Assembly (NCBI GenBank): GCA_963821345.1
Contig: CAWGDM010000001.1
Coordinates: 62,001 to 126,000, forward strand
Direction: 5' to 3'
Length of the DNA: 64,000 nucleotides
Source of the DNA: WHSW01 sp963821345
Lineage (GTDB): Bacteria; Actinomycetota; Thermoleophilia; Solirubrobacterales; 70-9
A model generated the notes under the pieces. The model saw only the letters and a list, made by a program, of their open reading frames with translations. It was not told the origin of the DNA and searched no databases. Position 1 is the first letter of the stretch; every line of letters begins with the position of its first letter. Both the position numbers and the translations under genes were made by a program. This document shows positions 34,362 through 42,425 of the stretch, piece after piece.

Positions 34362-35739
34362 GTGGGCGAAGCTCAGGCGACCGACGGCGGACCGACCCTC
34401 GACGAGGTCGTCGCGCTGTGCAAGCGCCGCGGCTTCATCTTCCCCTCGTCGGAGATCTACGGCGGGGTCGGCTCGACCTACGACTACGGCCACTACGGGG
34501 TCCTGCTGAAGAACAACGTCAAGGCCGAGTGGTGGCGGGCGATGCTCCAGGATCGCGACGACATCGTCGCGATCGACTCGGCGATCATCCAGCACCCGCG
34601 GGTCTGGGAGGCGTCGGGGCACCTGGCCGGGTTCACCGACCCGATGGTCGACTGCAAGACCTGCAAGCTGCGCTTCCGCGCCGACCACCTGGCCGACGCG
34701 CAGTGCGGCCGCAAGCCGTCGAAGCTCGCCGGCGAGGGCCCCGACTGCGAGCTGACCGAGGCGCGCGAGTTCAACCTGATGTTCGAGACCACGGTCGGGC
34801 CGGTCAAGGACTCGGGCTCGACCGCCTACCTGCGCCCCGAGACCGCCCAGGGGATCTTCATCAACTTCAAGAACGTGCTCCAGTTCGCGCGCGAGAAGCC
34901 GCCGTTCGGGATCGCCCAGATCGGCAAGTCGTTTCGCAACGAGATCACCCCCGGCAACTTCATCTTCCGCACCCGCGAGTTCGAGCAGATGGAGATGGAG
35001 TTCTTCTGCCCGCCCGGCGAGGCCGAGACGTGGCACGAGCACTGGATGGCGGAGCGGATGCGCTGGTACACCGAGCTCGGGATCCGGGCCGAGAACCTGA
35101 TCCTGCGCGCCCACGGCGCCGACGAGCTCTCGCACTACTCATCGGCGACCTCGGACATCGAGTACCGCTTCCCGATGGGCTTCTCCGAGCTCGAGGGGAT
35201 CGCCAACCGCGGCGACTTCGACCTCACCCAGCACGCCGAGCACTCCGGCGAGAAGCTCGAGTACTTCGACCAGCAGACCAAGGAGCGCTACGTCCCGCAC
35301 GTGATCGAGCCGGCCGCCGGGGTCGACCGGGCGATGCTCGCCTTCCTGGTCGACGCCTACGACGTCGAGGAGGTCGAGGGGCGCCAGCGCACCGTGCTGC
35401 GCCTGCACCCGCAAGCTGGCGCCGGTCAAGGTCGCGGTGCTGCCGCTGGTCTCGCGTGACGGGATGCCCGAGCGAGCCCGCGAGGTGTTCGACTCGCTGC
35501 GCCACCGGGTCCCGGCCGAGTACGACGAGGGCGGCTCGATCGGCAAGCGCTACCGCCGCCAGGACGAGATCGGCACCCCGTGGGGGGTGACGATCGACGG
35601 CCAGACGCTCGAGGACGGCACCGTGACCCTGCGCGACCGCGACTCGCTCGAGCAGACCCGCGTTGCGGCCGACGAACTCGCGGATCTTCTGACGGCGCGG
35701 CTCGCTATACCGTGGGCGACTCCGAAGGCCGGGGCCTGA
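34362..35739 (+). CDS. glyS: Glycyl-tRNA synthetase, single-chain dimeric type (one frameshift)
   Basis: GTG 34362 gives VGEAQATDGGPTLDEVVALC, then KRRGFIFPSSEIYGGVGSTY, with GHLAGFTDPMVDCKTCKLRF and a zinc-type Cys group. Class II motif 2 is FGIAQIGKSFRNEITPGNFI, then RTREFEQMEMEFFCPPGE. Motif 3 region: PHVIEPAAGVDRAMLAFLVD. In CACCCGCAAGCTG (about 35411) one extra C breaks the frame after LRLHP. The next frame, KLAPVKVAVLPLVSRDGMPE with RYRRQDEIGTPWGVTIDG, is the anticodon-binding domain, ending at 35739. Corrected length about 458 residues. Essential, so the shift is probably a sequence error. Confidence 0.92.
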
Positions 35740-35742
35740 GCG

Positions 35743-36528
35743 ATGACTTCGATCTCACATCGGATCGGCCATGTGACCCGCCAGGGGACCCGGTGGCTGA
35801 AGCGAGCGACGATCGAGCGCGGGGCCGCCGGGTCCGAGCTTTGGGAGCGCGACGTACCCGCCGAGGTCGAGTTCTGGCGCGAGTATCTGGAGACGCACGG
35901 ATCGAAGTGGCCGGAGGAATACGCGAAGCGGGTCGACCCCCAGGCCCCGCTCGATGAGCCGCTGATCCGCGATCGCCTCGAGCGGTTCGACACCGATGTC
36001 GTCTCGATCCTCGATGTCGGCGCCGGTCCGCTGACGATCCTCGGCAAGACCGACCCCGCCCACACGATCGAGATCACCCCCGTGGACCCGCTCGCCGAGC
36101 ACTACGACCGCGCCCTCGCCGACGCGGGCATCGAGCCGATCGTGCGCACGCTCAAGGGCTCCGGGGAGGACCTTGTCGCGACCTTCGGCAGCGACCGCTT
36201 CGACGTCGCCTACGCGCGCAACTCGATCGACCACAGCGTCAATCCGCTGGAAATCATCCGCGGGATGGTCGAGGTGGTCAGGCCCGGCGGCTTCGTCGCC
36301 CTGCGCCACTATCAGGAGGAGGCCGCGTCGACCGGCTGGATGCAGCTCCACCAATGGAACTTCAAGGTCGAGGACGGCGAGTTGATCATCTGGGGTCGCG
36401 ATCAGTCCCACAACGTGACCCGGGAGCTGGCCGATCAGGTGACCGTGGAGTGCAGGGTCGACCCGGACAGCGACAAGACGCCGTGGATCCTCGCGACACT
36501 CGACAAGCACCCGGCATCGAGCGGCTAG
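35743..36528 (+). CDS. Class I SAM-dependent methyltransferase
   Basis: 261 residues, starting 3 nt after glyS. Rossmann-type core: VSILDVGAGPLTILGKTDPA (motif I), ITPVDPLAEHYDRAL (acidic motif II), FGSDRFDVAYARNSIDHSVN (motif IV with the N-S-I-D-H pattern) and VVRPGGFVALRHYQEE (post-motif). The N-terminal 60 residues are charged and helical. The substrate is unknown. Its position ahead of a flippase and glycosyltransferases suggests methylation of a sugar or cell-surface polymer, but that is inference. The 3' end overlaps the likely start of the flippase. Confidence 0.85.
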   Translation: MTSISHRIGHVTRQGTRWLKRATIERGAAGSELWERDVPAEVEFWREYLETHGSKWPEEYAKRVDPQAPLDEPLIRDRLERFDTDVVSILDVGAGPLTILGKTDPAHTIEITPVDPLAEHYDRALADAGIEPIVRTLKGSGEDLVATFGSDRFDVAYARNSIDHSVNPLEIIRGMVEVVRPGGFVALRHYQEEAASTGWMQLHQWNFKVEDGELIIWGRDQSHNVTRELADQVTVECRVDPDSDKTPWILATLDKHPASSG

Positions 36529-37895
36529 GGCGAGCGAGCCGCAACGGCTGGGGCCGGCGAATCGCCGCCGCCACGGCCTCCAACCGCCACCTGCTCACCA
36601 ACGCCGGCTCGATGGTCGGCACCTCGATCGCCACCGCCAGCCTCGGGGTGCTCTATTGGCTGCTGGCCGCGCGCGAGTTCACCCCGACGGCGGTGGGCAT
36701 CGCAGGCGCCGCGATCTCGGCGATGACCCTGATCGGGTTCGTCTGCACACTCGGCCTCGGGACGTTGCTGATGGGCGAGGTCCCGCGCCGCGACCGCGCC
36801 GCGCAGATGCCTTTGATCGGAGCCGGGCTGAGGATCGCGGGCCTCGCCGGCCTGGTGGGCGGCCTCGCCGCGGCGCTGATCGTCCCGGCGATCGCATCCG
36901 AGCTCGATCCGCTCAGCGCCAGTCTCGGAGGCCTGGTCTTCTTCGCCGTCGGGGCGGGGCTCACGGCGCTGGCGCTGGTCCTCGATCAGGCCCTGATCGG
37001 CCTCCTGCGCGGGGGGCTGCAGCTGGGCCGCAACGTCGTCTTCGCGGTGGTGAAGCTGCTGGTGCTGGCGGCGATCGCGATCGCGGTCTCGAACGCGGGC
37101 GCCGCCTGGATCTACTCATCCTGGACGGTCGGGATCGCGGTCTCGCTGGTCGCCCTGCTGCGCTTCCCGGCCGCCCGCCGTGGCGCCCGCTCGCGTCCTG
37201 ACTACGCCTCGCTCGGGAGGATGCGCGGTGAGGCAGCATCCCACGCCGCCGTCAACCTCGGGCTCGAGACGGCCGACCTGCTGATGCCTGTGATCGTCCT
37301 GGTACTGCTCTCGGCCGGCGAGAACGCGAGCTTCTACATCGCCTGGATGATCACCAACATCCTCGTGATGGTGCCGCTCTCGCTGAGCATGGTCGGCTAC
37401 GCGATCGGCTCAGGCGACGCCTCGGGCCTGGCGGAGCGGTTTCGGTTCACGCTCCGCATCTCGATCGGCTTCGGGATCGTCGCCAACCTGGTCCTGCTGG
37501 TCGCCGGTGGCTGGATCCTCGGGATCTTCGGCGACACCTATACCGACGCGACCAACGCCCTTCACGTGATGGCGCTCGGTGTCTTCCCGCTCGCGATCAA
37601 GGTCCACTACGTCGCCGTTCAGCGCGTCAACCGCCGCCTGCGGACCGCGCTGCCGATCGTTTGGGCGGGGACCGTGCTCGAGCTCGCCGGCGGGGCGATC
37701 GGCGCGCTGGCGGGGGGGCTGACGTCGGTCGCCATCGGCTGGGTCGTGGGCCTCTGCATCGAGGCCTGCGTGATGGGTCCGACGGTTCTGCGCAGCATCC
37801 GGCCGGGCGGCGCCGGGCCGGTGCCCGCTCAGGTCGTGGACTGGGAGAGCGAGTGGCGCGCGGACTTCGAGGCGGCCACCCTCGGGCGCCACTGA
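36483..37895 (+). CDS. Polysaccharide/lipid-linked oligosaccharide flippase (Wzx/MurJ-like MOP family)
   Basis: About 470 residues from GTG 36483, overlapping the methyltransferase by 46 nt. ATG 36612 would be a shorter choice, but relatives usually carry a basic stretch before the first helix, as in RRIAAATASNRHLLTNAGSM. About twelve to fourteen helices follow, starting GTSIATASLGVLYWLLAARE. The segment NLGLETADLLMPVIVLVLLS and repeated paired helices suit the MATE/MOP fold. It would move lipid-linked sugar units across the membrane for the glycan made by the glycosyltransferases further right. Confidence 0.8.
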   Translation: MDPRDTRQAPGIERLGRASRNGWGRRIAAATASNRHLLTNAGSMVGTSIATASLGVLYWLLAAREFTPTAVGIAGAAISAMTLIGFVCTLGLGTLLMGEVPRRDRAAQMPLIGAGLRIAGLAGLVGGLAAALIVPAIASELDPLSASLGGLVFFAVGAGLTALALVLDQALIGLLRGGLQLGRNVVFAVVKLLVLAAIAIAVSNAGAAWIYSSWTVGIAVSLVALLRFPAARRGARSRPDYASLGRMRGEAASHAAVNLGLETADLLMPVIVLVLLSAGENASFYIAWMITNILVMVPLSLSMVGYAIGSGDASGLAERFRFTLRISIGFGIVANLVLLVAGGWILGIFGDTYTDATNALHVMALGVFPLAIKVHYVAVQRVNRRLRTALPIVWAGTVLELAGGAIGALAGGLTSVAIGWVVGLCIEACVMGPTVLRSIRPGGAGPVPAQVVDWESEWRADFEAATLGRH

Positions 37896-37902
37896 GCTTG
37901 CG

Positions 37903-38478
37903 TCACCCGAGCTTGCGGACCGGGTCGCCGACCCGGACGGTGCCGCCGGCGATCACCTTCGCGTTCAGGCCGCGCAGGCGCACGGCGCGCCCGAGGTCGG
38001 AGTTGACGAACTTGAGCGCCTCGACCCCGAAGCGGCGGGCGAACTTGCCGCAGCCCAGATGGGGGTGGACGCTGACCTCGACCACCGCCTGGTCGCCGAC
38101 CGCAAGGCGCGTCCCGGCCGGGAGGTTCGCCTGGCTGAGGTCGAGGTCGACGTACAGTTGGTCGCCCGCCTGAGCCCAGTCGAGCCGCTCGTCGCCACCG
38201 GCCACCAGGGCGGTGGCCCGGGCGTTCATCATCGTCAGCTGCGCCTCCGGGTTGGGGCCGCCGTCGGGGCCCGACGAGCTCGGGCGCACCGACCACATGT
38301 CGCCGACCAGCCCGATCCGCTGGTCGATCCGTGCCTCGTCGAGCAGCTCGCGGCGCTCCTCGGCCGGGCGGGCGGCGATCAGCTCGACGGTGCCGAGCTC
38401 GGTGGGCGCCTCGCGGACGCCCGCGATCCCCGCCTCGAGCTGCTCGGCGCTCGCGTGGTGGACGGCGGCGAGCTCCAT
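37903..38478 (-). CDS. MOSC-domain protein
   Basis: 191 residues from ATG 38478. It contains GTVELIAARPAEERRELLDE, RIGLVGDMWSVRP, YVDLDLSQANLPAGTRLAVG and the core VEVSVHPHLGCGKFARRFGV with the conserved Cys. It ends GLNAKVIAGGTVRVGDPVRK. This fits the MOSC (Moco sulfurase C-terminal) fold, which binds molybdopterin- or sulfur-carrying groups; partners here are unknown. It is convergent with the flippase and appears to be paired with the UBP finger gene upstream (22-bp gap). Confidence 0.87.
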   Translation of the reverse strand: MELAAVHHASAEQLEAGIAGVREAPTELGTVELIAARPAEERRELLDEARIDQRIGLVGDMWSVRPSSSGPDGGPNPEAQLTMMNARATALVAGGDERLDWAQAGDQLYVDLDLSQANLPAGTRLAVGDQAVVEVSVHPHLGCGKFARRFGVEALKFVNSDLGRAVRLRGLNAKVIAGGTVRVGDPVRKLG

Positions 38479-38500
38479 CGTTCCGATTCCCCTCGCTCGC

Positions 38501-38788
38501 CTAGGCGGCGTCGCCGAAGTCGACCGCGAACATCACCTCGTCGACGTAACACCAACACCAGTCCTCGCCCGGCTCGGCCGAGCGCACGATCGGATGCTCG
38601 GCCGCCGCGGCGTGCTTGCTCGCGTGCTGGTTGGGCGACGAGTCGCAACAGGCGACGTGTCCGCAGGTCAGACAGACCCGCAGGTGCACCCAGCGGCCGC
38701 CGATCTTCAGGCAGTCCTCGCAGCCCTGAACGCTGTCCGGAGGGGTGACCTCGATCTGGTCGAGGTGGGTGCAGACGGCCTCGCTCAT
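38501..38788 (-). CDS. UBP-type zinc finger protein
   Basis: 95 residues from ATG 38788; an upstream in-frame ATG at 38842 would run into the operator, so I use the later one. Cys/His pattern: CTHLDQI, GCEDCLKIGGRWVHLRVCLT, CGHVACCDSSPNQHASKHAA, HPIVRS. This is the UBP finger (C-x-H, C-x-x-C, C-x-x-C, H-x-x-x-x-H). Bacterial versions are short stand-alone proteins of unknown role. It is divergent from the R2-like gene, and the gap between them holds two operator-like palindromes. Confidence 0.85.
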   Translation of the reverse strand: MSEAVCTHLDQIEVTPPDSVQGCEDCLKIGGRWVHLRVCLTCGHVACCDSSPNQHASKHAAAAEHPIVRSAEPGEDWCWCYVDEVMFAVDFGDAA

Positions 38789-38827
38789 CGCGCCCTCGAC
38801 GCTAGCGAGCGCGTCAAGGCTCGGATG

Positions 38828-38843
38828 TGTGACGTAGCGCACA
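38828..38843. promoter_or_regulatory. CRP/GlxR-type binding site
   Basis: TGTGACGTAGCGCACA fits the actinobacterial CRP/GlxR consensus TGTGA-N2-TA-N2-TCACA at every fixed base except one (G for T). It is the centre of a wider inverted repeat gatgtgtg/cacacatc (38824-38847), located between the divergent UBP-finger and R2-like genes. Confidence 0.5.
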
Positions 38844-38880
38844 CATCATTTGCCGCGCGCCGCGCGCAGGAATAAGCTCG

Positions 38881-38894
38881 ACACCGTCCGGTGT
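38881..38894. promoter_or_regulatory. Short palindromic operator-like site before the R2-like gene
   Basis: acaccgtccggtgt is a perfect 6-bp inverted repeat with a 2-bp centre, 24 bp before the ATG of the R2-like gene and just ahead of its AGGAGG ribosome site. Its position fits a local repressor. Confidence 0.35.
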
Positions 38895-38917
38895 AAAGGT
38901 CGGCCAGGAGGAAGCAG

Positions 38918-40210
38918 ATGAGCGTCGCCCAGCACGACGGGATCAAGGCAGCCGAGGGGATCAGCTACGAGGATCTCTACCAGCGCTGGGAGCAGTCCAA
39001 CTGGCAGGCGACCGCGATCGACTTCGAGGCCGACAAGGCCGGCTGGACCGGGCTCAGCGACCTGCAGCGGCGCTCGGCGATCTGGATCTACTCGATGTTC
39101 CTGTACGGGGAGGACTCGGTGGCCGAAAATCTCTCCCCCTACATCGACGCCGCCCCGCGCGAGGAGCAGAAGTACTTCCTTGCCACCCAGCAGGTCGACG
39201 AGGCCCGCCACGCGGTCTTCTTCCACCGCTTCTTCAAGGAGGTGATCGGGGCCGGCGACTCGATCGCGTCGACGCTCGCCTACACGCAGTCGGAGCTCAG
39301 CTGGGGCTATCGCAACGTCTTCGACCGGCTCGACCGGATGGCCGACGACCTGCGCCGCGACCGCTCGCTGCCCAACTTCGCCCGCGCGATCGCGCTCTAC
39401 CACATGGTCGTCGAGGCGACGATGGCGCAGCCCGGGCAGCACTTCATCGAGGACTACTTCGCCGACGCCGGCACGATGCCCGGGTTCAGCGAGGGGATGG
39501 CGAACGTCTCGCGCGACGAGCAGCGCCACATCGGCTTCGGGGTCAAGGTGCTCTCCGAGTGCTTCGCCGAGTCGGACGAGTGCCGCGAGGCGGTCGCCGA
39601 GCTGCTACGCGAGCTGCTCCCCTACACGCTCGCCGTCTTCTCGCCGGTCGACAAGGCGCGCGAGTACACCCGCGCCTACGGCTTCGAGCTCGAGCAGCTG
39701 TTCGCCTTCGGGCTGCGCTCGGTGCGCACCAAGTGGCGCGCCGCCGGCTATCCGATGGAGGAGATGCCCGGCGTCTTCCCGGTCGACCCGGCGCTCGAGC
39801 CCGAGGAGGTCGCCGCGCGGCAGATCGCGATGCTGGAGGCCGGCGTGATGGGCGCCCCCAACGGCCGTCCCGGGTCGGAGCCCGAGATCCAGGCGCTCTA
39901 CTTCGACCTGATCGCGCGCTCGGCGCGCGCCGACGCCGTCGATCGCCCGTTGACGATCCAATGGCGCTTCGACGACGCCGACCCGTGGAACCTGCGGATC
40001 GACAACGGCTCGACCGCCGCCTCTCCCGGCCTGGCACCCAACCCCGACCTGACGATCGAGTCGAGCTGGCAGGACTGGATCGAGACCTCGACCAAGGGCG
40101 CCGACGCTCGCAGGATGCTGATCAGGCGGCGGATCCGTCCCCGGGGCTCGCTCCGGGCGATGCGGCGCGTCACGCGGGCCTTCCCGCCGCGCCCGAACCG
40201 GCTCGGCTGA
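38918..40210 (+). CDS. R2-like di-metal oxidase (ferritin-like) fused to an SCP2-like domain
   Basis: A 430-residue protein with a strong AGGAGG site. Residues 1-290 are a ribonucleotide-reductase-R2-like four-helix domain. The metal ligands look complete: E65 (YGEDSVAEN), E95 and H98 (VDEARH), E166 (VVEATMAQ), E201 and H204 (RDEQRH). IDFEADKAGWTGLSDLQ resembles R2lox proteins more than class Ia R2. Residues about 335-425 (LTIQWRFDDADPWNLRIDNG, then ESSWQDWIETSTKGADARRM) resemble an SCP2 sterol-carrier domain. A role in oxidising a lipid-like substrate is my inference. It sits inside the polysaccharide block but has its own regulatory region. Confidence 0.82.
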   Translation: MSVAQHDGIKAAEGISYEDLYQRWEQSNWQATAIDFEADKAGWTGLSDLQRRSAIWIYSMFLYGEDSVAENLSPYIDAAPREEQKYFLATQQVDEARHAVFFHRFFKEVIGAGDSIASTLAYTQSELSWGYRNVFDRLDRMADDLRRDRSLPNFARAIALYHMVVEATMAQPGQHFIEDYFADAGTMPGFSEGMANVSRDEQRHIGFGVKVLSECFAESDECREAVAELLRELLPYTLAVFSPVDKAREYTRAYGFELEQLFAFGLRSVRTKWRAAGYPMEEMPGVFPVDPALEPEEVAARQIAMLEAGVMGAPNGRPGSEPEIQALYFDLIARSARADAVDRPLTIQWRFDDADPWNLRIDNGSTAASPGLAPNPDLTIESSWQDWIETSTKGADARRMLIRRRIRPRGSLRAMRRVTRAFPPRPNRLG

Positions 40211-40248
40211 CGAAAAACGCCGCGATTTAGGCGTTCTTCAGGCGACGC

Positions 40249-40268
40249 GAACGGTTTTCTAACCGTTC
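40249..40268. terminator. Hairpin after the R2-like gene
   Basis: gaacggtt-ttct-aaccgttc is a perfect 8-bp stem with a 4-nt loop, preceded by a weaker aacgcc/ggcgtt stem (40216-40235). No U-run follows, so termination is possible rather than certain. Confidence 0.4.
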
Positions 40269-40309
40269 CCACTACACCGAAAGTTTGAGGTAGTTCAGGG
40301 CACAATCGC

Positions 40310-40332
40310 GGTAAATCCTTTAGCGATTTACC
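40310..40332. promoter_or_regulatory. Hairpin/operator-like inverted repeat upstream of the glycosyltransferase operon
   Basis: ggtaaatc-ctttagc-gatttacc is a perfect 8-bp inverted repeat, unusually AT-rich for this genome, 31 bp upstream of a -35-like box. It could be an operator of the operon starting at 40433. Confidence 0.4.
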
Positions 40333-40362
40333 TTGATCTGGACGGATTACTGATCAAAATCG

Positions 40363-40390
40363 TTGATTTGGAGGCTTTCGCGGCTAGGAT
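40363..40390 (+). promoter_or_regulatory. Sigma-70-type promoter of the glycosyltransferase operon
   Basis: TTGATT (40363-40368), a 16-bp spacer and TAGGAT (40385-40390), followed about 40 bp later by a GGAGG ribosome site 7 nt before GTG 40433. Confidence 0.5.
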
Positions 40391-40432
40391 CGTGCGTGTT
40401 CACCACTCAGAGTTCGCATTGGAGGTTCATTC

Positions 40433-41404
40433 GTGATCGGCAGGTTGGGGGGAATACGCGTCCATCCGGTCTCGGTCGTGCTGGCCGCAGCGCTGGCCGG
40501 CTTGGCGCTGGTCGTTGCGGGCGCGGGAGTGCTTGTTCCGATCGGCGCCGTCCTCGCGGCGTCCGGCGCGTTGAGCTCCGCGGTCTACGCCGACCGGGCT
40601 GCGCGGCGGCGATGGGTCGACCGGGCCCGGCTCGAGGGCGCCGGCGTTCGCCGCGCCGTCGACCGGGCACCGACGGTGAGCGTGATCGTCCCGGCGCTGA
40701 ACGAGGAGCGAAACCTTCCTTACGTCCTCGGCCTGCTGCCCACCGGGCTGCACGAGGTCGTGCTCGTCGACGGCGCCTCGACCGATCGCACGGTCGAGAT
40801 CGCCCGTGAGGTGCGCCCCTCGATCCGCGTCATCGGTCAGCACGGGCGCGGCAAGGGCGACGCCCTCGCCGCCGGCTTCGAGGTGGCGACCGGCGAGGTG
40901 CTCGTCACCCTCGACGCCGACGGCTCCGCGAACCCGAACGAGATCCCCGAGTTCGTCCAGCGCCTTCGCGATGGCGCCGACTTCGTCAAGGGCTCGCGCT
41001 TCGTCGCCGAAGGCGGGAGCGCCGACATCACCGCGCTGCGACGTCTTGGCAACTGGGGCCTGACCCGGACGGTCAACCTGCTCTACGGAACCCGCTACAC
41101 GGACCTCTGCTACGGCTTCAACGCCTTCTGGCGCGACTGCCTCGGCCCGATCGGGCCGATCTCGCCCGGGTTCGAGGTCGAGACCGAGCTCAACGTCCGG
41201 GTCGCGAAGGCGGGCCTCGAGGTCGCCGAGATCCCGAGCTTCGAGCACGCCCGCCTGCACGGGTCGAGCAACCTGAGGACCTTCCGCGACGGCTTCCGGG
41301 TCCTGCGCACGATCCTGCGCGAGTCCTCGCTGAACCCGGCCCAGTGGGCACCGCAAGGCGCAAGGACGCCTGCACGCGCACGGGTCCGCTCGACCACGCT
41401 GTAG
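40433..41404 (+). CDS. Family 2 glycosyltransferase, dolichol-phosphate-sugar-synthase-like
   Basis: 323 residues, start GTG 40433. Two N-terminal hydrophobic helices (VSVVLAAALAGLALVVAGAG and VPIGAVLAASGALSSAVYAD) precede a GT-A domain: VSVIVPALNEERNLPYVLGL, EVVLVDGASTDRTVEIAREV, GKGDALAAGFEVATGEVLVT and the metal-binding LDADGSANPNEIPEF. The CYGFNAFWRD and FEVETELNVRVAKAGLEVAE parts match polyprenyl-phosphate sugar transferases. It is the first gene of a rightward operon of sugar-polymer genes. Confidence 0.88.
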   Translation: MIGRLGGIRVHPVSVVLAAALAGLALVVAGAGVLVPIGAVLAASGALSSAVYADRAARRRWVDRARLEGAGVRRAVDRAPTVSVIVPALNEERNLPYVLGLLPTGLHEVVLVDGASTDRTVEIAREVRPSIRVIGQHGRGKGDALAAGFEVATGEVLVTLDADGSANPNEIPEFVQRLRDGADFVKGSRFVAEGGSADITALRRLGNWGLTRTVNLLYGTRYTDLCYGFNAFWRDCLGPIGPISPGFEVETELNVRVAKAGLEVAEIPSFEHARLHGSSNLRTFRDGFRVLRTILRESSLNPAQWAPQGARTPARARVRSTTL

Positions 41405-41414
41405 CTTGCCGTAG

Positions 41415-42425
41415 ATGCCCGAGGGCGCGGTGCACTCTCCGCACGGCGTCGCCAGCGACGTCTCGGTAGTCGTTTCGACCTACAGCGTCGGGCGTTGGCA
41501 GGACCTGGTCGAATGCCTCGAATCGCTCGAGCGCCAGACTGCGACGCCCCGCGAGGTGATCGTCGTCGTCGACCACAACCCGGAGCTGTACGAGCTCGCC
41601 CGGCGCGAGTTCCCGTGGGCGCGGGTGGTCGAGAACCGTCGCCGGCGGGGTCTCGCCGGCGCCCGCAACACCGGCGTCGATGAGGCCGCCGGCTCGATCG
41701 TCGCCTTCATCGACGATGACGCGGCCGCCGACCCGGCATGGGTCGAACGGCTCGGCGCCGGGTTCGACGACCCCGACACAGTCGGGGTCGGGGGCGCGCT
41801 GATCCCCCGCTGGACCGATCGCGAGCCCCGCTGGATGCCGGTCGAGTTCTATTGGGTCGTCGGCTGCAGCTATGCCGGCCTGCCCGACCGGGTGGCGCCG
41901 ATCCGCAATCCGATCGGCGCGAACATGGCGGTCCGCACCAGCACCCTGCGCGAGATCGGCGGTTTTCGCGAGGGGGGCGACCACGATCAGCCTCGCGAGC
42001 TGCGCGCCCGGGGTGTGGTCCGGGCGGCCGGCAACATCCCGGACGACACCGACCTGGCGATCCGGGTCAGCCAGCGATGGCCGAACGCCGTCTGGCTCTA
42101 CCAGCCCGAGGCCAGGGTGGATCACCTGGTACCCCGCGATCGCGCCTCGGTCGGCTATTTCCTGCGCCGCAGCTTCGAGGAGGGCGAGGGCAAGGCCTCG
42201 CTCGCGCGCCTGGTCGGCTCCGACGCCGGGCTGGCGTCGGAGCGCCGGCACGCCGCCGTCGCGCTCCCGAAGGGGATTGCCCGTGAGCTGGGCCGCCTGG
42301 TGCGCGGGGACGGCTCGGCCGGCCTGCGGGCGCTGTTCATCGTCGTCGGCCTGGCGACCGCCGCGGCGGGGTTCGCGGTCGGGCGGCTGACGCACCTGCT
42401 GGGCTCGAGGCCGGCCGGGGGATGA
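41415..42425 (+). CDS. Family 2 glycosyltransferase
   Basis: 336 residues, 10 nt after the previous gene. GT-A fold: VSVVVSTYSVGRWQDLVECL, EVIVVVDHNPELYELARREF, NRRRRGLAGARNTGVDEAAG and a triple Asp metal site IVAFIDDDAAADPAWVERLG. A glycosyl-acceptor region NPIGANMAVRTSTLREIGGF follows. The last part (IVVGLATAAAGFAVGRLTHL) is a membrane helix, so the enzyme is anchored. Its stop overlaps the next start as ATGA. Sugar specificity is unknown. Confidence 0.88.
   Translation: MPEGAVHSPHGVASDVSVVVSTYSVGRWQDLVECLESLERQTATPREVIVVVDHNPELYELARREFPWARVVENRRRRGLAGARNTGVDEAAGSIVAFIDDDAAADPAWVERLGAGFDDPDTVGVGGALIPRWTDREPRWMPVEFYWVVGCSYAGLPDRVAPIRNPIGANMAVRTSTLREIGGFREGGDHDQPRELRARGVVRAAGNIPDDTDLAIRVSQRWPNAVWLYQPEARVDHLVPRDRASVGYFLRRSFEEGEGKASLARLVGSDAGLASERRHAAVALPKGIARELGRLVRGDGSAGLRALFIVVGLATAAAGFAVGRLTHLLGSRPAGG

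Noticed and set aside
32775..35459. One long plus frame spanning the LCP ligase, FmdB and glyS
   Set aside because: It is a chain of parts of different genes in one frame; homology changes between pieces and the real starts and stops are visible.
38881..38894. Treating acaccgtccggtgt as a terminator
   Set aside because: No U-run follows and it sits directly before a ribosome site, so an operator is the better (still weak) reading.
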